A stretch of DNA of 9,086 nt. It comes from an uncultured Corynebacterium sp. (GTDB lineage: Bacteria; Actinomycetota; Actinomycetes; Mycobacteriales; Mycobacteriaceae). A program made the position numbers and the translations under genes. The notes under the pieces are model-generated. The model was not told the origin of the DNA. It saw only the letters and a list, made by a program, of their open reading frames with translations, and made no database searches. Location of the stretch: NCBI RefSeq assembly GCF_937999985.1, contig NZ_CALLDG010000101.1, forward strand, positions 1 through 9,086, given 5' to 3'. Positions 1-5,860 of the stretch are shown piece after piece (position 1 is the stretch's first letter; each line of letters begins with the position of its first letter).

Positions 1-906
1 GGGGTTGGTGCCCCAGGTGACGAAGGGGGTCAGAGCGGAGCCGTCGATGTGGACGACCGTATCGAACTGCGCGTCGTCGTCGGTGCGCAGGGACTTCCAG
101 TACTCCACGGCTGCGTCCCAGTCCGCGCCCTTCGGCGCGTGCGGGCGGCCTTCGAGGTAGTCGAAGGTGGTCTGGTCGGGGGCGATCATGCCCGCGCGGG
201 CGCCGGCCTCGATGGACATGTTGCACATGGTCATGCGGGCTTCCATGGACAGCTTCTCGATTGCCTCGCCCCGGTATTCGATGATGTGCCCCTGGCCGCC
301 GCCGGTGCCGATCTTGGCGATGATGGCCAGGATCAGATCCTTGGAGGTCACGCCCGGCTGCAGTTCGCCGGATACCTCGATGGCCATGGTCTTGAAGGGC
401 TTCAGCGGCAGGGTCTGGGTGGCCAGTACGTGCTCGACCTCGCTGGTGCCGATACCCATGGCGATGGAGCCGAAGGCGCCGTGGGTGGAGGTGTGCGAGT
501 CGCCGCAAACGACGGTCATGCCGGGCTGGGTCAGGCCCAGCTGGGGGCCGACGGTGTGGACGATGCCCTGTTCAATGTCGCCCATGGAGTGCAGCCGGAT
601 GCCGAATTCCTTGGCGTTGTCGCGCAGGGTGGATACCTGCAAACGGCTGGTGGGCTCCTGGATTTCCTGCAGGTTGCCAGTCTTCACGCCAACGGTGGGA
701 ACGTTGTGGTCCTCGGTGGCGATGGTCAGGTCCGGGCGGCGGACCTTGCGGCCGGCCTGGCGCAGGCCGTCGAATGCCTGGGGCGAGGTAACTTCGTGCA
801 CCAGGTGCAGGTCGATGTACAGCAGGTCGGGGCCGCCGTTTTCTCCGGCTGCAACGATGTGGTCGCGCCAGACTTTTTCCGCGAGGGTTAGGGGTTGGTT
901 CGTCAC
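1..906 (-). CDS. leuC: 3-isopropylmalate dehydratase large subunit LeuC, N-terminal 302 residues (runs off left edge)
   Basis: Large subunit of isopropylmalate isomerase, the cytosolic [4Fe-4S] aconitase-family enzyme that, with LeuD, converts 2-isopropylmalate to 3-isopropylmalate in leucine synthesis. The reverse complement translates without a stop from a GTG at 906 to base 1. Recognisable LeuC blocks: LTLAEKVWRDH near residue 7, YIDLHLVHEVTSPQAF near 32, ATEDHNVPT near 62, VVCGDSHTSTHGAFG with the first cluster cysteine at Cys134, and CNMSIEAGARAGMIAPD in the last third. The two C-terminal cluster cysteines of the family should lie beyond the edge, since LeuC is usually about 470 residues. 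The GTG start is supported by AGGAG at 912-916, five bases upstream, and by the family N-terminus. It is divergent from ltbR, as in other corynebacteria; leuD is expected downstream, outside the window. The open frames on the opposite strand are shadows. Confidence 0.97.
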   Translation of the reverse strand, partial: MTNQPLTLAEKVWRDHIVAAGENGGPDLLYIDLHLVHEVTSPQAFDGLRQAGRKVRRPDLTIATEDHNVPTVGVKTGNLQEIQEPTSRLQVSTLRDNAKEFGIRLHSMGDIEQGIVHTVGPQLGLTQPGMTVVCGDSHTSTHGAFGSIAMGIGTSEVEHVLATQTLPLKPFKTMAIEVSGELQPGVTSKDLILAIIAKIGTGGGQGHIIEYRGEAIEKLSMEARMTMCNMSIEAGARAGMIAPDQTTFDYLEGRPHAPKGADWDAAVEYWKSLRTDDDAQFDTVVHIDGSALTPFVTWGTNP

Positions 907-924
907 GGTCTCTCCTCTGTGTCC

Positions 925-930
925 GCTATA
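925..930 (-). promoter_or_regulatory. Possible -10 of leuC
   Basis: On the minus strand TATAGC (930 to 925) follows TG and lies in the left arm of the palindrome. A start about seven bases later would give a short leader of roughly a dozen bases, still holding the AGGAG at 912-916. The last base differs from the TANNNT consensus, so the call is tentative. Confidence 0.4.
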
Positions 931-955
931 CAGTTCCACTGGATGGAATGTATAG
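926..955. promoter_or_regulatory. Inverted-repeat operator, probably for LtbR, between leuC and ltbR
   Basis: An imperfect palindrome fills the middle of the 58-bp divergent gap. The outer arms CTATACA (926-932) and TGTATAG (949-955) are perfect complements. The inner blocks TTCCA (934-938) and TGGAA (944-948) also match, but one extra base puts them out of register by one. IclR-type regulators bind palindromes of about this size, and LtbR is known in C. glutamicum to repress leuCD. That this palindrome is the LtbR site is inferred from position and symmetry; the published motif was not compared. Confidence 0.7.
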
Positions 956-956
956 T
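949..956 (+). promoter_or_regulatory. Promoter -10 of ltbR; leaderless start likely
   Basis: TATAGT (951-956), preceded by TG at 949-950, fits the actinobacterial TANNNT -10 box. Eight bases (ATCAAACC) separate it from the ltbR ATG at 965, and no purine-rich ribosome binding site is present. Transcription would begin at or within a base or two of the ATG. The -10 lies inside the right arm of the palindrome, so a protein bound there would block polymerase. A -35 element is not clear. Confidence 0.6.
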
Positions 957-964
957 ATCAAACC

Positions 965-1699
965 ATGGGACACAATACGGAAATTCCCGCAACGAGCGGC
1001 ATTCAAGTTTTGGACCGTGCGATCTTCATTTTAACGGTGATCGCAGCGGAGCCCCGCAACCTTTCCGATCTGTGCGCCATCACCGGCCTGCCGCGCGCCA
1101 CGGCGCACCGTATCGCCGTCGCGCTGGAGAAGCACCGGTTGATCGAGCGCGGGGTTGACGGTGCGTGGGTCACTGGACCAGCCCTGTCCGAGATGGCGCC
1201 GTCTACCTCTTCTCGTCTTGAGGACGCCGCAGAGTTCATCCTGCCCGACCTCATGGCAAAGACTGGCGAGTCCGTGCAGCTATACCGCCTCTCCGGGATG
1301 GAGCGCGTGTGCATCGCCAACGCCGAGCCCGCCACCGGCCTGCGGGATACGGTTCCGGTGGGCCACCGAATGACGTTGGCTGCCGGCTCCGCGGCCAAGT
1401 TGTTGGTTGCTTATGCGCCGGAGGCGTTCCAGAACCAGGTGCTACCTGATGCCGCGTACACACGCGAGGAGCTGGAGAAGATCGCCGCCGAGGGGATCGC
1501 GGAATCCTCCGCCGAGCGCGACCCTTCCCTAGCTTCGGCCTCCGTGCCGGTCTACGGGACGGACGCACAGAACCGCACGGTGATCGCTTGCCTTTCCATC
1601 TCCGGGCCGGTGGCCCGCATGGGCGAGCATCCGGCAGAGAAGTTCGGCGCGGATTTGAAGGAATCCGCCCGCCAGCTGGAGAACCTACTGCGGAAGTAG
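965..1699 (+). CDS. ltbR: IclR-family transcriptional regulator LtbR
   Basis: A 244-residue DNA-binding regulator. Residues about 33-62 form the helix-turn-helix of the IclR N-terminal domain, with LCAITGLPRATAHRI as the core and LEKHRLIER after it. Residues about 90-244 are the IclR effector-binding domain, with the family landmarks GLRDTVPVGH (125-134), AAGSAAKLLVAY (139-150) and LSISGPVARM (210-219). Length is normal. The ATG at 965 lies right behind a -10 box with no ribosome binding site, so the message is probably leaderless. In C. glutamicum LtbR sits divergently beside leuCD and represses leuB, leuCD and the trp operon. The same arrangement here supports the name, and the shared palindrome suggests that it also controls itself. 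The family is certain; the specific LtbR identity rests largely on context. Confidence 0.92.
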   Translation: MGHNTEIPATSGIQVLDRAIFILTVIAAEPRNLSDLCAITGLPRATAHRIAVALEKHRLIERGVDGAWVTGPALSEMAPSTSSRLEDAAEFILPDLMAKTGESVQLYRLSGMERVCIANAEPATGLRDTVPVGHRMTLAAGSAAKLLVAYAPEAFQNQVLPDAAYTREELEKIAAEGIAESSAERDPSLASASVPVYGTDAQNRTVIACLSISGPVARMGEHPAEKFGADLKESARQLENLLRK

Positions 1700-1765
1700 A
1701 TACCCCCTGTGCAGCTACTCCCTAGCGCCGAAAAATTTTAGACACACAATCTTTCCCAAAACTTT

Positions 1766-1770
1766 AGGAG
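1766..1770 (+). promoter_or_regulatory. Ribosome binding site of the carboxymuconolactone decarboxylase-like gene
   Basis: AGGAG at 1766-1770 lies ten bases before the ATG at 1781 and fixes this start. The 81-bp gap after ltbR holds an A/T-rich stretch around 1731-1760 where a separate promoter could sit, but no convincing -10/-35 pair was found. Confidence 0.6.
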
Positions 1771-1780
1771 AATCACAACC

Positions 1781-2218
1781 ATGACCAGCGAAAACCCCGC
1801 AAGCCAGAATCCGGCCACCGACGACAAGCGTTTTGAGGCGGGCATTCAGGTCCGCCGGGAAGTAATGGGCGACGCATTCGTGGATGCTGCCCTCGAGCGT
1901 AACGCGGGCTCCGATGGCGAGGCGCTGCAGAAGCACGTCACCGAGACCGTGTGGGGTTCCGTCTGGACCCGCGACGGCCTGGCCCGCCGCGACCGCAGCC
2001 TGCTGAACATCGGCATGCTGGTGGCGCTGCGCGCGACTGAGGAGCTGCGCGGGCACGTCCGCGGTGCACTAGAGAACGGCCTGACTCGCACGGAGATCAC
2101 GGAGGCGATCATCCACGCTTCCGGCTACTGTGGCGCGCCCGCTGCCCTGTCGGCGATGAAGGTCGCTCAGGAGGTCTTGGTCGCGGAGCTCGGCCCGCTG
2201 GAGAATGACGACAAGTAG
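1781..2218 (+). CDS. Carboxymuconolactone decarboxylase family protein, PcaC-like
   Basis: A 145-residue all-helical protein of the CMD/AhpD superfamily, closest in look to 4-carboxymuconolactone decarboxylase (PcaC), which makes beta-ketoadipate enol-lactone in protocatechuate breakdown. Seen: RFEAGIQVRREVMGDAFVD at 17-35, VWGSVWTRDGLARRDRSL at 57-74, ELRGHVRGALENGLT at 88-102, and HASGYCGAPAALSAM at 112-126. His92, His112 and the GYCGAPAA segment sit where PcaC proteins carry theirs. There is only one cysteine (Cys117), so it lacks the CxxC pair of AhpD-type peroxidase partners. No other pca genes are nearby, so the substrate is open; it could be a CMD paralogue of unknown role. It lies 81 bp after ltbR on the same strand and has its own ribosome binding site. 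It converges with the next gene, with nine bases between stops. Confidence 0.88.
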   Translation: MTSENPASQNPATDDKRFEAGIQVRREVMGDAFVDAALERNAGSDGEALQKHVTETVWGSVWTRDGLARRDRSLLNIGMLVALRATEELRGHVRGALENGLTRTEITEAIIHASGYCGAPAALSAMKVAQEVLVAELGPLENDDK

Positions 2219-2230
2219 CGGCATGCGCTA
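2216..2230. repeat. Small inverted repeat spanning both convergent stop codons
   Basis: TAGCG (2216-2220) and CGCTA (2226-2230) are perfect complements around GCATG. The TAG stop of the plus-strand gene and the TAG stop of the minus-strand gene each lie in one arm. Five base pairs without a T tract are too weak to call a terminator. Confidence 0.35.
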
Positions 2231-2587
2231 GGTTCGCGGCAGCTCGCGCCACTCCACGGTCAGCTCGCTAGCGCGGGTGGCACGTTCAGCAAGGAACTCG
2301 TAGAGGTTCTGCGTGCCGTCCTCGATTCCGTCGGCCACATCCTCGCCGGCGGAGGTGATGTCCACCAACGCCGGGCCGGCCGTATCGTCGGGGTTGGCTA
2401 TTTCGGCACCCCAGCCTCCCTCGCCCCGCCGGCCGTCCTCATCCGCAGAGAGGGTACGGAGCCAGGCTTCGGCTGAAGAGTGGGCGTCAACACCAAAAAG
2501 AGCGGCGCGAACAGTGGCGGGCGTGCCGTCATTGCCGGGTGGGGTGCCCCAGAGCCAGTCCAGGTTTACGCGATATGGAGAGAGAAT
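2228..2587 (-). CDS. Unrecognised 119-residue protein with probable ATT start
   Basis: I do not recognise this family. The minus-strand frame is coding by its regular G/C third positions and ends at a TAG (2230-2228). The product starts around SPYRVNLDWLWGTPPGNDG, is acidic, rich in Ala/Gly/Asp/Glu, and has no signal peptide or membrane helix, so it should be cytosolic. The start is the oddity: between the stop and the neighbouring DUF1707 gene the frame has no ATG. Its only in-frame GTG or TTG codons are deep inside, around residue 80 of the 119. An ATT at 2587 lies six bases behind a perfect AAGGAG (2599 to 2594), the best ribosome binding site in the area. The frame stays open upstream to an ATG at 2743, but that version would overlap the DUF1707 gene by 129 bases on the opposite strand and ignore this site. 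Gene likely real; start inferred. Confidence 0.7.
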   Translation of the reverse strand: MLSPYRVNLDWLWGTPPGNDGTPATVRAALFGVDAHSSAEAWLRTLSADEDGRRGEGGWGAEIANPDDTAGPALVDITSAGEDVADGIEDGTQNLYEFLAERATRASELTVEWRELPRT

Positions 2588-2593
2588 GGGGAA

Positions 2594-2599
2594 CTCCTT
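2594..2599 (-). promoter_or_regulatory. Strong ribosome binding site upstream of an ATT start
   Basis: On the minus strand AAGGAG runs from 2599 to 2594, followed by TTCCCC and then ATT at 2587-2585. Spacing of six bases is close to ideal. It decides the start of the 119-residue protein because no standard start codon follows at a workable distance. Confidence 0.6.
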
Positions 2600-2602
2600 T
2601 AG

Positions 2603-2608
2603 TAGGGT
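2603..2608 (+). promoter_or_regulatory. Promoter -10 of the DUF1707 gene; leaderless start likely
   Basis: TAGGGT (2603-2608) matches TANNNT and is followed by six bases (AAAACC) and the ATG at 2615, so transcription would begin on the start codon itself. No ribosome binding site separates them. No -35 element is obvious. Confidence 0.5.
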
Positions 2609-2614
2609 AAAACC

Positions 2615-3307
2615 ATGAGCGAGTACAAAGACAAGCGCTGCACTGACCAGGAACGATCCGCTGCCGTGGAGGCGCTGTCCAAGGCGATGGCCGATGGTCA
2701 GCTGACTATCGCAGAGTTCGACGAGAGGTCGGGCCAGGCGCATGCTGCTACCCAGCGTAGCGAGTTAGTGGACTTGCTGGACGATCTGGTGGACGAGCCT
2801 GCGGGGGTGCTCTTTGGACCTGGCTCGAGCACTGCGGTTGCGCACCGCGCGCCGAGTGACGTGGAGTGGGCTGCTCACCAGGCTTCGGACGCCCAACGTC
2901 ACCGCGAGATGGTACTTGCGCGGTCGCGGTCGCTGGTGACTGGCGGGGGTTCCGAGACGGGCTTCAGCCTGGCGATATTCGGCGGGGTGACGAAGGCGGC
3001 GTGGCAGGTACCGAAGGAGCACTGGAACTTCAATATCTTCGGGGGTTCGGACTTTGACCTGCGGGAATGCCGTTTCAGCGATCCGGTGACCACGCTGTGG
3101 CTGAATAGCTGCTTTGGCGGAGCGGATGTGCTGGTGCCGGAAGGCGTGCGCGTTGATGTGGGTGGCCTTGGCATTTTCGGCGGCAACGAGCTGGTGGTGG
3201 AAAACGGTGCGATCCACCCAAACAGTCTGCCGGCGGACGCTCCCCTGCTGCTGATCCGCGGGCTGTCCATTTTCGGCGGCGTGACCGTGAAGGTTGTGCG
3301 GGGTTAG
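2615..3307 (+). CDS. DUF1707 protein with LiaF-like C-terminal domain and IFGG repeats
   Basis: A 230-residue two-domain protein. Residues about 8-62 are DUF1707 (SHOCT-like): RCTDQERSAAVEALSKAMADG followed by LTIAEFDER and SELVDLLDDL, the usual actinobacterial pattern. Residues about 115-230 resemble the LiaF-like (DUF2154-type) domain, built from short strand repeats each opening with an FGG turn: IFGG at 121, 141, 187 and 219, and CFGG at 166. LiaF relatives take part in cell-envelope stress sensing; a role here is inference. A linker at about 63-114 joins the domains. No membrane helix or signal peptide is visible, unlike many DUF1707 proteins, so it is probably cytosolic or peripheral. 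The ATG at 2615 fits both the DUF1707 N-terminus and the -10 box six bases before it. Divergent from the ATT-start gene, with 27 bases between starts. Confidence 0.9.
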   Translation: MSEYKDKRCTDQERSAAVEALSKAMADGQLTIAEFDERSGQAHAATQRSELVDLLDDLVDEPAGVLFGPGSSTAVAHRAPSDVEWAAHQASDAQRHREMVLARSRSLVTGGGSETGFSLAIFGGVTKAAWQVPKEHWNFNIFGGSDFDLRECRFSDPVTTLWLNSCFGGADVLVPEGVRVDVGGLGIFGGNELVVENGAIHPNSLPADAPLLLIRGLSIFGGVTVKVVRG

Positions 3308-3358
3308 GGAAGACTTCGACTGGATTATCGAGACGAATCCATCCAAAAGAGTAACGAA

Positions 3359-5170
3359 TTGCGTAATCAATCTGGCACTAGAGCTACCACAAAAATAGTT
3401 TCTTTCAGCGAAGCCGGGGTACAGGAGCTAAAGGGTTTTCGCGAAGAGAATGACCGTGTGGGCACCTACAGAGATCAGGACGTCAAAACCGACGAAGATC
3501 TTCTTTACAATTTTCCGGTCGTTTATGTCATCAAAGACGAGCAAAACAGCAACACTAAGCAGTACACCGCTTACGTGGGCGAGACCACTGATATTGTGCA
3601 GCGCACAACCTCGCACCTGAGAAACACCAGGAAAGACGATACAGCCTGGACGAAGCTCAAGAACTCTAAGAACAGCAACCTAATTGTGCTCGGCCATGAG
3701 CTGTTCAATAAGTCATTGACTCTGGACGTCGAAAATCGTCTAATGCTGATGCTCTCAAGTGTAGATGCGGTAAAGAAGCTCGAGAACCGGCGTAGCAACG
3801 ACCAGTTGGATTACTACACCAAAGAGCGATTCAACGAGGTATTCCACGAGATCTGGGAACAGCTCCAAACGATTGATTCAAACCTGTTTCCAGAGCTGGA
3901 GAAAATCTACGATTCCGCACTGTATAAAGCCTCCCCTTTCCACAGCTTGACCGAGGAGCAAGTTAAGGCAAAGCGCGAGATCATGGAAGTCCTCTACGAA
4001 AAGATCCATGCAGACTCGCAAGGCAATCTTGTCATGGTTGAGGGCGAGGCCGGTGCCGGGAAGACAGTGCTTTTGAGCAGCCTGTTTTACGACATCATGC
4101 AAAACCCTGTAACCACGAAAGACGGTGGCGAGCATCAGCTTGATGCCTACCTGATCGTCAATCACGACGAACAGGTGAATGTCTACACCCAGATCGCAGA
4201 AAAGCTGGGACTCCACTCGAAGAGCAACGAACGGGTCTTGAAGCCGACTAAGTTCATCAACCAGACTCCGCTCGGTGAGAAGGTTGATTTGGCGCTGATC
4301 GACGAGGCGCACTTGTTGTGGACACAAGGCAAGCAGAGTTACCGGGGCGATAACCAACTCTTAGACATCATCAATCGGGCAAGAGTCACCGTTGCTGTTT
4401 ACGATGCGCGGCAGGTTTTGCAAGCAAACCAGTGGTGGGAGAAGGAACCCCAAGAACTTGTGCCTGAGGAGAAGCGTTCACAGATTCTCTTAAAGAATCA
4501 GATGCGGATGTCTGCTTCCCAAAGCACTCTTAAATGGTTTGAGACCTTCTTCGAAGAACGGAAGATTGCTGGTCTGAGCCTAGATTCACATCATCGGGAT
4601 TCTAAGGGGTATCACGTGGAATTCTTTGCAGATGTCGAAGCTATGCGGACCGCAGTCAACAAGAAAGCCTCCAACACGGATCGTGGCTTAAGCAGAATGG
4701 TGGCGACTTATGACTGGCCGTATAACGCTGCTAGAAAACCAGAAAACGGCGGTTTTTGGGGAGTCTCCATCGGTGACTTCTTTATGCCTTGGAACAGGGA
4801 AATCACCATTGACGCTGCAACTAGACGGAAGAAGCTTGCCTGGGCAGAACAACCTCAGACTATTGGCGAGGTTGGTTCCGTCTATACAATTCAAGGCTTC
4901 GACTTAAACTATGTGGGTGTCATTATCGGACCGTCGGTAAAGCTTCGCGATGGAAAGATTGAAATCTCACCGGACGAGAGTTTCTTTAGAGCTGCAACCA
5001 ATAAGCGGACAATGAGCGATGGCTCCGGCAAGGAGCTTCTGTCAGACACGCTCCTGTGGAACCAGCTCTACGTGCTGATGACGCGCGGTGTACACGGTCT
5101 GTTCGTTTACGCATGCGATGAAGAGCTTCGGAATGCACTCCTAGAGGCTCAGAATTCTTCGCGTAGCTAA
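3359..5170 (+). CDS. GIY-YIG nuclease fused to DUF2075/Schlafen-group-3-type SF1 helicase
   Basis: A 603-residue fusion. Residues about 52-130 form a GIY-YIG endonuclease domain: FPVVYVI (52-58), AYVGET (71-76), Arg82, His86, and Glu125 in DVENRLML as the likely metal ligand. Residues about 195-595 form the DUF2075 helicase/ATPase: Walker A GEAGAGKT (229-236), Walker B LALIDEAH (311-318), QMRMS (381-385), the motif V-like VYTIQGFDLNYVG (508-520) and motif VI-like YVLMTRG (571-577). All key residues are present, so ATP-driven remodelling plus cutting of DNA or RNA is likely; the substrate is unknown. The TTG at 3359 follows a partial site (AAAAGAG) and leaves about 50 residues before the nuclease core; no better start was found. 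The gene is more AT-rich than its neighbours (27/60 G+C at 3721-3780 against 39/60 at 541-600), which suggests transfer. Defence against phage or foreign DNA is a reasonable guess, not shown. Confidence 0.88.
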   Translation: MRNQSGTRATTKIVSFSEAGVQELKGFREENDRVGTYRDQDVKTDEDLLYNFPVVYVIKDEQNSNTKQYTAYVGETTDIVQRTTSHLRNTRKDDTAWTKLKNSKNSNLIVLGHELFNKSLTLDVENRLMLMLSSVDAVKKLENRRSNDQLDYYTKERFNEVFHEIWEQLQTIDSNLFPELEKIYDSALYKASPFHSLTEEQVKAKREIMEVLYEKIHADSQGNLVMVEGEAGAGKTVLLSSLFYDIMQNPVTTKDGGEHQLDAYLIVNHDEQVNVYTQIAEKLGLHSKSNERVLKPTKFINQTPLGEKVDLALIDEAHLLWTQGKQSYRGDNQLLDIINRARVTVAVYDARQVLQANQWWEKEPQELVPEEKRSQILLKNQMRMSASQSTLKWFETFFEERKIAGLSLDSHHRDSKGYHVEFFADVEAMRTAVNKKASNTDRGLSRMVATYDWPYNAARKPENGGFWGVSIGDFFMPWNREITIDAATRRKKLAWAEQPQTIGEVGSVYTIQGFDLNYVGVIIGPSVKLRDGKIEISPDESFFRAATNKRTMSDGSGKELLSDTLLWNQLYVLMTRGVHGLFVYACDEELRNALLEAQNSSRS

Positions 5171-5184
5171 GAGATTTCCTTGGA

Positions 5185-5205
5185 GAATCTGAAAGAATCA
5201 GATTC
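5185..5205 (+). promoter_or_regulatory. Perfect 8-bp hairpin directly before the lipoprotein start
   Basis: GAATCTGA (5185-5192) and TCAGATTC (5198-5205) are exact inverted repeats around AAGAA, and the right arm touches the ATG at 5206. The only good ribosome binding site, TTGGAG (5180-5185), is otherwise 20 bases from the start; folding the hairpin would bring the two together. There is no T tract, so it is not an intrinsic terminator. It could instead be an operator. Confidence 0.55.
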
Positions 5206-5784
5206 ATGAATCTCACTCCACACTCTCCACGCCTCCGCCGCCGAATCGGCGCCCTCGTTTTCGCTGGCCTACTCCCCCTCGCTCTCGCATCGTGTTCGGA
5301 TGACGAAGGCGATGTAACAGAGGCCGTCGCGGAGGATTCCACCACGTCCACAGTCTCCTCAGAAGCCAGCGAGCAGGAAGGCTCGGAAACCACCGAGTCC
5401 CGCGAAGAATTCAGCGAGTCCAAGAAGCGGAAGCCCAATCCCACTCTTGGTTCCTCGACGCCAGAACAAGATGCCCACGAGTCGTCCAAGTCACCTGAAG
5501 AGCCTGTTAAGGGCGAATGTATCTGGCCGGATGTTGACCATGCCACCTACCAACCAGGGACCGATAACCTCGTGTCTAAGTATTGCGATGGGAGATGGGC
5601 GATCGTTGGCCGCTACGGCTCTGGTGGACTTGCCCTATACAAGTTCGATGGCGCCGAATGGAAGCTAGTCCCCCAGGACAATGAGTACGATAGCGGCTTC
5701 GGCCCCTGCTACACGGAGCGTTACCTGCGCGAGCTGGGCGTCCCGAACGTAGTTCTCACCGAAGGCCCCAACTGCAGCGGATAG
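5206..5784 (+). CDS. Secreted lipoprotein with a four-cysteine C-terminal domain
   Basis: A 192-residue predicted lipoprotein of unknown function. Residues 1-29 form a lipoprotein signal peptide: a basic n-region RLRRR (9-13), a hydrophobic core GALVFAGLLPLALA, and a lipobox LASC with the modified Cys30. Residues about 31-104 are a disordered, Ser/Thr/Glu-rich acidic linker, as found in surface-anchored actinobacterial lipoproteins. The C-terminal domain (about 105-192) has Cys105, Cys127, Cys168 and Cys190, with aromatic blocks CIWPDVDHATY, YCDGRWAIVGRYG and LALYKFDGAEWKLV. The four cysteines probably form two disulfides outside the membrane. It lies 35 bases after the nuclease-helicase gene on the same strand, so co-transcription is possible, but the two products act in different places and a functional link is not evident. 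The start is fixed by the signal peptide. Confidence 0.85.
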   Translation: MNLTPHSPRLRRRIGALVFAGLLPLALASCSDDEGDVTEAVAEDSTTSTVSSEASEQEGSETTESREEFSESKKRKPNPTLGSSTPEQDAHESSKSPEEPVKGECIWPDVDHATYQPGTDNLVSKYCDGRWAIVGRYGSGGLALYKFDGAEWKLVPQDNEYDSGFGPCYTERYLRELGVPNVVLTEGPNCSG

Positions 5785-5812
5785 CTGCCCCGCCCCTCTT
5801 CCTCGCCGACTG

Positions 5813-5841
5813 CCCCACTCCCCACCGCTCCCCCAAACCCC
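5813..5841 (-). other. G-quadruplex motif on the minus strand upstream of the M24 peptidase gene
   Basis: Read on the minus strand from 5841 to 5813, four G runs (GGGG, GGGGG, GGGG, GGGG) are separated by loops TTT, AGCGGT and AGT, meeting the standard four-tetrad pattern. It occupies the region just upstream of the -10 of the next gene, on its template strand. The whole gap 5785-5845 is strongly C-rich on the plus strand. Whether it folds in the cell is unknown. Confidence 0.6.
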
Positions 5842-5847
5842 GGGGCG

Positions 5848-5853
5848 TACCCT
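5848..5853 (+). promoter_or_regulatory. Promoter -10 of the M24 peptidase gene; leaderless start likely
   Basis: TACCCT (5848-5853) fits TANNNT; seven bases follow before the ATG at 5861. No ribosome binding site is present (the bases before the ATG are CTGGTGGCC). This favours transcription starting at the ATG and makes the in-frame GTG at 5855 unlikely as a start. Confidence 0.5.
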
Positions 5854-5860
5854 GGTGGCC

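Noticed and set aside
49..955. Two long plus-strand open frames (280 and 262 codons) over leuC
   Set aside because: The reverse strand gives an unmistakable LeuC protein with a ribosome binding site. The plus frames are antisense shadows of a GC-rich gene with no recognisable domains.
2599..2616. Minus-strand five-codon frame (ATG at 2616 to a TAA beside AAGGAG) as a leader peptide
   Set aside because: The ATG exists only because CATG is palindromic at the DUF1707 start, there is no ribosome binding site, and five codons give no statistical support.
2588..2743. Upstream extension of the 119-residue protein to an ATG at 2743
   Set aside because: It would overlap the DUF1707 coding sequence by 129 bases on the opposite strand and translate straight through the strong AAGGAG. 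Not excluded, but less likely than the ATT start.
2765..3370. 201-codon minus-strand open frame over the DUF1707 gene
   Set aside because: The plus-strand product shows clear DUF1707 and FGG-repeat features; the antisense product has none.
3359..5784. Nuclease-helicase and lipoprotein as a two-gene system
   Set aside because: They are 35 bases apart on one strand, but one is cytosolic and the other exported, and nothing in either sequence links them.
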